Assembly (NCBI GenBank): GCA_002697705.1
Contig: NZXL01000012.1
Span: 1,535-9,628 of the forward strand
Length of the DNA: 8,094 nt
Direction: 5' to 3'
Origin: Methanobacteriota archaeon
Lineage (GTDB): Archaea > Thermoplasmatota > Poseidoniia > Poseidoniales > Poseidoniaceae
Each line of letters opens with the position of its first letter. Positions within the stretch are counted from its first letter, which is position 1. This document shows positions 6,101 through 8,094 of this stretch, piece by piece. A model generated the notes under the pieces. That model saw nothing but the letters and a program-made list of their open reading frames with translations, ran no database searches and had not been told where the DNA came from. The position numbers and the translations under genes were made by a program.

Positions 6101-8094
6101 ACGACAAAGTACACATCGCATATTTTGATGGTCATTTCAAATCACTGAATAGAATTACTGATGAATCAGGCTCTTGGCAAAATACAGTTGTCGATAATAT
6201 AGGCGGTTCACCTTATACAACTGGTGGCCAACCATCAATTGCTTTTGATTCAACTGGAGCAATTCATATTGTTCATCGAGATGTAACTAATTCTGCACTT
6301 AGGTATGCAACTTGTTCAAGTAATTGTGTTAATGCTGCTTCCTGGGCATTATCAAATATCGATTATGCTAATAACGTGGGAACCAATTCGGCATTAGTTA
6401 TTGATTCAAATGATAATTTACACGTGACATATCGCGACGTAACCAATAGCGCACTTCGCTATGCAACCGATAAGAGTGGCTCATGGGTTGCTACCGAATT
6501 AGATGGAGATGGCAATGTTGGAGGTCACAGTTATATGGCCGTAGATTCTAGTGACAATATTCATGTTTCATACTCCGATTATACACTACCTGCAGCAAGA
6601 ATAGTTACCATTGGTGCCAATGGCCTGCATGAGTATTCAATAAGTCCAGACTTGCCTAATGGCCTAACAATCAACTCGGTAACCGGTGAGATTTCAGGAA
6701 CACCAACTGTACTTTCTGCCTCTACAGTTTACACAATTACCGCAACAAATAGTGGAGGTTCTGATACAACAACCATCACTCTTGCAGTAAATGATATTGC
6801 ACCAGGAACGTTCTCATATTCACCAGAAAACATGACCCTGACTAAGAATCAATCTATGACTCCAAACACTGTTTCACCTAGCGGCGGAGCGGTCACAAGT
6901 TGGGAAATCAGCTCAAGCTTGCCTGCTGGACTAACCTTTGAATCCAGCAATGGAACAATTTGGGGGGCACCAACCACTCTGATGTCGTTGAAGACGTTCA
7001 CGATTTGGGCCAATAATTCTGGAGGTTCCTCTTCAGCAACTGTTAACATTACCATCAACGATGTAGCACCGAGTTTCTTTTATTCCCCAAATCAATTTAA
7101 CTTAACAATCAATGTTGCAATGTCACCAACAGCAACACCGACTAATACCGGTGGTGCAATTCCGTCTGGTTTCATAGATGGTCTCAATTCTATAAATAAT
7201 GTAGGTCTTGACACTTCTATTGCTATTGATTCGTACGGATACAAGCACATTTCTTACTATGATTCAACCACTTTCGATCTCAAGTATGCTACCGATAAGA
7301 GTGGTTCTTGGGTTATCGATACTGTTGACTCTTCTTCGAATGTGGGCTCGCACACGAGTATTGCGATTGACTCCAATGATGCCGTGCACATTTCATACTA
7401 TGATTGGTCTAATTTTGATCTCAAGTATGCTACCGATAAGAGCGGTTCCTGGGTTACCACTACTGTTGATAGCAGTGGATTTGTGGGTAAATACACCTCT
7501 ATCGCTATCGATTCCAATGATGCCGTGCACATTTCTTACTATGATGAAACCTCTTCCAGCCTCAAGTATGTTACCGATAAGAGTGGCTCTTGGGTTATCA
7601 CTACTGTTGATAATAGTGGATCTGTGGGTAAATACAACTCGATCACTGTTGATTCCAATGATGCTGTGCACATTTCCTACTATAGTCTCCCCGGTGAAGA
7701 CCTCATGTATGCTACCGATAAGAGTGGCTCTTGGGTTATCACTACTGTTGATAGCAGTGGTTCTGTGGGACAATACTCCTCAATCGCCGTTGATTCCAAT
7801 GACCATCATCACATTTCATACTATGATAGCGCCAATAATGTTCTCAAGTATGCAACCTGTTCTTCTACATGCTCATCTGCCGCTTCTTGGTCGAAAGTCA
7901 CCGTTGACTCGTCTTCTGGAGATGTGGGCAAATACACCTCAATCGCCATCGACTCCAACGATGCAGTGCACATTTCATACCGTGATTCTAGCAATCAAAA
8001 CTTGAAGTATGCTACCGATAAGACTGGTTCATGGGTCATTACTTCGATAGACTCTACTGGAAAAGTGGGCAAATTCACCTCCATCGCGGTTGAT
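1..8094 (+). CDS. Internal part of a giant secreted/surface protein: He_PIG Ig-like domains interrupted by seven-unit beta-propellers
   Basis: Frame +1 reads through all 2,698 codons without a stop. Both ends run out of the window, so start codon, signal peptide and C-terminal anchor are not visible. Seen directly: twelve Ig-like domains (a to l, the first and last cut by the window edges) of the TGEISGTPT...TITATNSGG type, and six arrays of about 47-residue units ending in ATDKSGSWV, four of them complete. Composition is rich in Asp, Ser, Thr, Gly and Tyr, with few Lys/Arg and only eight Cys, typical of extracellular proteins; many N-x-S/T sequons occur. There are no membrane segments, coiled coils or recognisable catalytic motifs. 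From family knowledge, He_PIG domains are structural spacers of cell-surface proteins and propellers are ligand-binding or protein-binding platforms. Adhesion, capture of polymers or a surface layer are possible roles but inferred. Reading frame and repeat structure are near certain; function is unknown; a Marine Group II archaeal source is a moderate-confidence guess. Confidence 0.95.
112..291 (+). other. Ig-like domain a, C-terminal part (He_PIG type)
   Basis: Residues 38-97 carry the second half of the domain: YEIHPSLPSGLSF, then NGTIWGTPT, then TDYTIYANTTTQSATTTVQL. The N-terminal part is expected upstream of the window, before propeller 0. The NGTIWGTP variant of the usual TGEISGTP is shared only with domain k (NGTIWGAP). 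Confidence 0.8.
292..363 (+). other. Ig-like domain b, N-terminal part
   Basis: Residues 98-121, including MMKDDTLTPITFNW. The TPITF strand corresponds to the MTPITPSNSGG stretch of uninterrupted domain d. The domain then breaks off where propeller 1 begins and resumes at base 1426. It belongs with domain e (TPITFTH) to a class that differs from the SPTN-GGAIPS class of domains f, j and l. Confidence 0.7.
364..1425 (+). repeat. Propeller 1: seven divergent beta-propeller units inserted in Ig domain b
   Basis: Residues 122-475. An entry strand (AWSSSLVNSSDAVYTAGEAG) supplies the outer strand that the last unit lacks. Units start near residues 145, 194, 241, 286, 334, 382 and 433, each with a core like SIAIDSND.PHIAYRD and mostly an Asp-box-like turn (NESGSW, TDTSGSF, TDATGSW). 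Unit lengths vary from about 44 to 51 residues, and units 3 and 5 have lost the TD of the turn (KTGSSW, YDGSSW). This is one of the two oldest-looking propellers in the window. Seven units suggest a seven-bladed propeller; exact blade borders are approximate. No catalytic residues are evident. Confidence 0.85.
1426..1596 (+). other. Ig-like domain b, C-terminal part, with a likely disulfide
   Basis: Residues 476-532: FSPSLPTGLSV, then TISGSPS, NTTHTITATSSTG and the last strand GEFYLNV. Cys478 and Cys494 are close together in an otherwise almost Cys-free protein and flank the SPSLPTGL loop, so a disulfide is plausible. NTTHTI recurs only in the C-terminal part of domain e, which ties b and e together as a subfamily. 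Confidence 0.85.
1597..1863 (+). other. Ig-like domain c, complete and uninterrupted
   Basis: Residues 533-621, about 89 residues. In order: TPVISYTGSPFTYTKDVA, SPLTPTNTGGAATSWSISP, TEPTGLTFDTSTGELTGTPT, VTYTITATNTGGTDSTT and SISVVD. At the GGAATSW position, where other domains carry a propeller, the chain continues directly into SISP. It is therefore a reference for the undisrupted fold. Its nearest relative is the next domain, d. Confidence 0.9.
1864..2121 (+). other. Ig-like domain d, complete and uninterrupted
   Basis: Residues 622-707: LPSISYSTTTFDLIVGEAM, PSNSGGAATSWSISPAEPAG, FDTSTGELSGTPT, AYTVTATNSGGTDTATLTIEV. GGAATSWSISP and FDTSTGEL are identical to domain c, so c and d look like a tandem duplication. 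It runs directly into split domain e, with no linker beyond LVFA. Confidence 0.9.
2122..2232 (+). other. Ig-like domain e, N-terminal part
   Basis: Residues 708-744, including FNSAITPITFTHTINGDTSS. This TPITF strand matches domain b. The usual GGA turn is not preserved; the chain passes through SSPSW into propeller 2. The domain resumes at base 3286. Confidence 0.7.
2233..3285 (+). repeat. Propeller 2: seven divergent units inserted in Ig domain e
   Basis: Residues 745-1095. The entry strand is SWTTGVSAASSQVIDG. Units start near residues 766, 814, 869, 919, 967, 1014 and 1062. Examples are SIGIDSTGVIHITYLD with ATNASGTW (unit 2) and SIAADSNGDLHIIY with TNESGSW (unit 6). Units 2 and 3 have long outer loops (ASVSNLASGIIPGT; KDPTNNKQS). 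The seventh unit ends at ELEYATASGSGKG without a SGSW strand and returns to the Ig domain. Several units have an Asp-rich turn of D-x-N-x-D form (Asp1018/Asn1020/Asp1022 and Asp1066/Asn1068/Asp1070), which could bind calcium. Confidence 0.85.
3286..3468 (+). other. Ig-like domain e, C-terminal part
   Basis: Residues 1096-1156: TTWQISPALPDGLHM, RSGVISGTPTS, NTTHTIYANISGNSV and STTIYLEFQFN. The order of landmarks (ISP, P-GL, ISGTP, T-I-AN) is that of an intact He_PIG domain resuming after the propeller. It joins split domain f directly, so two propeller-bearing Ig domains stand side by side here without an intact Ig spacer. Confidence 0.85.
3469..3564 (+). other. Ig-like domain f, N-terminal part
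   Basis: Residues 1157-1188. ISYAQNDLTLTNGTAMGTVS is almost identical to the start of intact domain h (TQNDLTLTKGTAMGTVSPTN), and the two are also close at the base level. At GGVIPS the chain leaves for propeller 3, whereas in domain h the same point reads GGAADSWAISP. This pair shows most directly that the propeller occupies an insertion site inside the Ig fold. Confidence 0.85.
3565..4536 (+). repeat. Propeller 3: seven regular units of about 141 bases inserted in Ig domain f
   Basis: Residues 1189-1512. After the entry strand SLILDSTSDVGRY, units begin at residues 1203, 1249, 1296, 1343, 1390, 1437 and 1482. Spacing is exactly 47 residues between units 2 and 6. The consensus is SIALDSNDKIHISYYD followed by LKYATDKSGSWV and a variable STLDSTG.VG. 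The seventh unit ends at DLRYIGFDATS without the SGSW strand. ATDKSGSW places Asp five residues before Trp, as in the sialidase-type Asp-box (S-x-D-x-G-x-T-W), though the Gly is shifted. There is no catalytic signature, so this is a structural or binding propeller by inference. Confidence 0.9.
4537..4710 (+). other. Ig-like domain f, C-terminal part
   Basis: Residues 1513-1570: VFGYSINPSFTNGLIF, STGEISGTPTT, MYTITGTNLGGTSTTY, then VNITVND. The PSFTNGL segment parallels PSFANGL of domain h, so both halves of f point to h as its closest relative. The last strand holds an N-I-T sequon (Asn1565) found at the same place in h, i and k. Confidence 0.9.
4711..4992 (+). other. Ig-like domain g, complete, with an enlarged loop
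   Basis: Residues 1571-1664, about 94 residues and the longest intact copy. Landmarks: APVISYSALVLTKGIAM, SPTSTGGAVISWAMGWGM, LPVGLSLDPSTGVISGTPTT, YSINATNSGGTTTF. Extra residues sit exactly at the propeller insertion position (AMGWGMA in place of SISP) and after SGTPTT (NGAQPQFGNIW). This fits a site that tolerates insertions of different size. Confidence 0.9.
4993..5256 (+). other. Ig-like domain h, complete; intact counterpart of split domain f
   Basis: Residues 1665-1752: APSISYTQNDLTLTKGTAM, SPTNNGGAADSWAISPSF, ANGLNFDTTTGEITGTPN, YTITATNSGGTSTAYVNI. It shares the QNDLTLT-GTAMGTVSPTN stretch with domain f but has no propeller. Confidence 0.92.
5257..5520 (+). other. Ig-like domain i, complete
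   Basis: Residues 1753-1840: PGISYSPDQFDLTKDTPM, TPTNSGGPIITWWISPSLST, NTATGEISGNPTAL, MYTITATNSGGSSVDYVNIT. GNP replaces the usual GTP. Its first strand (YSPDQFDLT) is closest to those of split domains j and l (YSPDVFDLT, YSPNQFNLT), so these probably share a recent ancestor. Confidence 0.92.
5521..5622 (+). other. Ig-like domain j, N-terminal part
   Basis: Residues 1841-1874: SITYSPDVFDLTINVAMSP followed by TATPSNSGGAIP. It is nearly identical to the corresponding part of domain l, 1,542 bases downstream, which shares TINVAMSPTATP and GGAIP. That distance spans a larger duplicated block: Ig N-part, propeller, Ig C-part and one intact Ig. Confidence 0.88.
5623..6618 (+). repeat. Propeller 4: seven units inserted in Ig domain j
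   Basis: Residues 1875-2206. The entry strand is TNVIDNVASSWN. Units start at about residues 1887, 1932, 1981, 2028, 2079, 2131 and 2178. Most have the ATDKSGSW or TDESGSW turn. Unit 5 instead has ATCSSNCVNAASW, with Cys2105 and Cys2109 in an expanded turn; the same feature appears in unit 5 of propeller 5. RDVTNSALRYAT occurs in both units 5 and 6, which looks like a local duplication or conversion. The final unit ends PAARIVTIG without the SGSW strand. Regularity is intermediate between propellers 2 and 5. Confidence 0.9.
6619..6792 (+). other. Ig-like domain j, C-terminal part
   Basis: Residues 2207-2264: HEYSISPDLPNGLTI, VTGEISGTPTVL, VYTITATNSGGSDTTTITL and AVND. All second-half landmarks are present in their normal order straight after the propeller. 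Confidence 0.9.
6793..7062 (+). other. Ig-like domain k, complete
   Basis: Residues 2265-2354: TFSYSPENMTLTKNQSMTP, SPSGGAVTSWEISSSLPAG, SSNGTIWGAPTTL, KTFTIWANNSGGSSSATVNI. It is the only intact Ig between propellers 4 and 5. The NGTIWGAP and IWANNSGG variants match the C-terminal part of domain a (NGTIWGTP, IYANTT) rather than its neighbours, which hints at shuffling of domain types along the gene. Confidence 0.92.
7063..7164 (+). other. Ig-like domain l, N-terminal part
   Basis: Residues 2355-2388: PSFFYSPNQFNLTINVAM, then SPTATPTNTGGAIP. It breaks off at the standard insertion site. By analogy with domain j, its second half (SISP, P-GL, TGEISGTPT) should appear in frame shortly beyond the right edge of the window. 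Confidence 0.88.
7165..8094 (+). repeat. Propeller 5: very regular 141-base units inserted in Ig domain l, cut by the window end
   Basis: Residues 2389-2698. After the entry strand SGFIDGLNSINNVGLD, units start at bases 7216, 7357, 7498, 7639, 7780 and 7939, and a seventh begins at 8080 and is cut. Spacing is 141 bases for the first four steps, then 159 because unit 5 carries the Cys-containing turn ATCSSTCSSAASW (Cys2620, Cys2624). SIAIDSNDAVHISY is identical in units 2, 3 and 6. Bases 7572-7612 repeat without change at 7713-7753. This is the most homogeneous array in the window, as expected for recent unit duplication or gene conversion. It should close after this seventh unit. Confidence 0.92.

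Noticed and set aside
5721..6116. Antisense open frame of 131 codons
   Set aside because: It mirrors the propeller 4 units, with a repeated ESIAIS-like pattern, and has no independent start context or domain. It is a shadow of the repeats.
364..6618. Sialidase or other glycoside hydrolase activity, suggested by the Asp-box-like turns
   Set aside because: No arginine triad or other catalytic set is visible, and the turns occur in nearly every unit as structural elements.
7393..7773. Antisense open frame of 126 codons
   Set aside because: It is the reverse complement of the 141-base units of propeller 5, and its periodic translation follows the sense repeat exactly.
7208..8005. A 265-codon open frame in another phase on the + strand
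   Set aside because: It overlaps propeller 5 in frame +2 and its translation only repeats with the same 141-base period. Repetition of a stop-free unit opens shadow frames; frame +1 gives clear domain matches.
7216..8080. Possible CRISPR or satellite-like array because of evenly spaced repeats
   Set aside because: The whole 141-base unit is similar with graded divergence, there is no short repeat with unique spacers, and it is coding throughout.
1..8094. Possible frameshifts, pseudogene or assembly chimera in a gene this large
   Set aside because: The frame is unbroken, and all domain landmarks appear in order on both sides of each propeller. A collapse in copy number of the repeats cannot be excluded from sequence alone.

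Overview
The whole 8,094-base window is the inside of one gene. Frame +1 is open from the first base to the last, giving 2,698 codons with no stop, no start region and no end of the protein. Every shorter reading frame in other phases is a shadow of it. There is no intergenic DNA, so no promoter, ribosome binding site, terminator, RNA gene or mobile element can be called.

The product is a giant, presumably secreted or surface-anchored protein built from two modules. The first is an immunoglobulin/cadherin-like 'putative Ig' (He_PIG-type) domain of about 88 residues, with the hallmarks ISY...SPTN.GGA..SW.ISP..P.GL.F...TGEISGTPT...YTITATNSGGT. The second is a beta-propeller made of about 47-residue units of the form SIAIDSND.VHISYYD....LKYATDKSGSWV.TT.DS.G.VGKYT. 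Four propellers are complete, with seven units each; a fifth lacks its end at the right edge, and the last unit of a sixth is seen at the left edge.

The main finding is that the propellers are not placed between Ig domains. Each one is inserted inside an Ig domain, at the same site, between the N-terminal part ending near GGAIPS and the C-terminal part starting near YSISPxLPxGL. The outer strand of the propeller comes from its entry side and the last unit lacks that strand, as expected for 'velcro' ring closure. This brings both ends of each propeller together so that it can sit in an Ig loop.

Order along the window, with 'split' meaning carrying a propeller: Ig-a (split, 5' cut), Ig-b (split, propeller 1), Ig-c, Ig-d, Ig-e (split, propeller 2), Ig-f (split, propeller 3), Ig-g, Ig-h, Ig-i, Ig-j (split, propeller 4), Ig-k, Ig-l (split, propeller 5, 3' cut). 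Propellers 1 and 2 are divergent. Propellers 3 to 5 are more regular, and number 5 has long nucleotide-identical stretches, which suggests recent internal duplication.

The organism cannot be fixed from this alone. Giant, Asp/Ser/Thr-rich, cysteine-poor proteins with tandem He_PIG domains and repeats of this type fit what I know of uncultivated marine plankton, especially Marine Group II Euryarchaeota (Poseidoniales); A+T-rich DNA and N-x-S/T sequons are compatible. A marine bacterium is the alternative. No enzyme motif is visible; adhesion, ligand binding or a surface-layer role is inference only.
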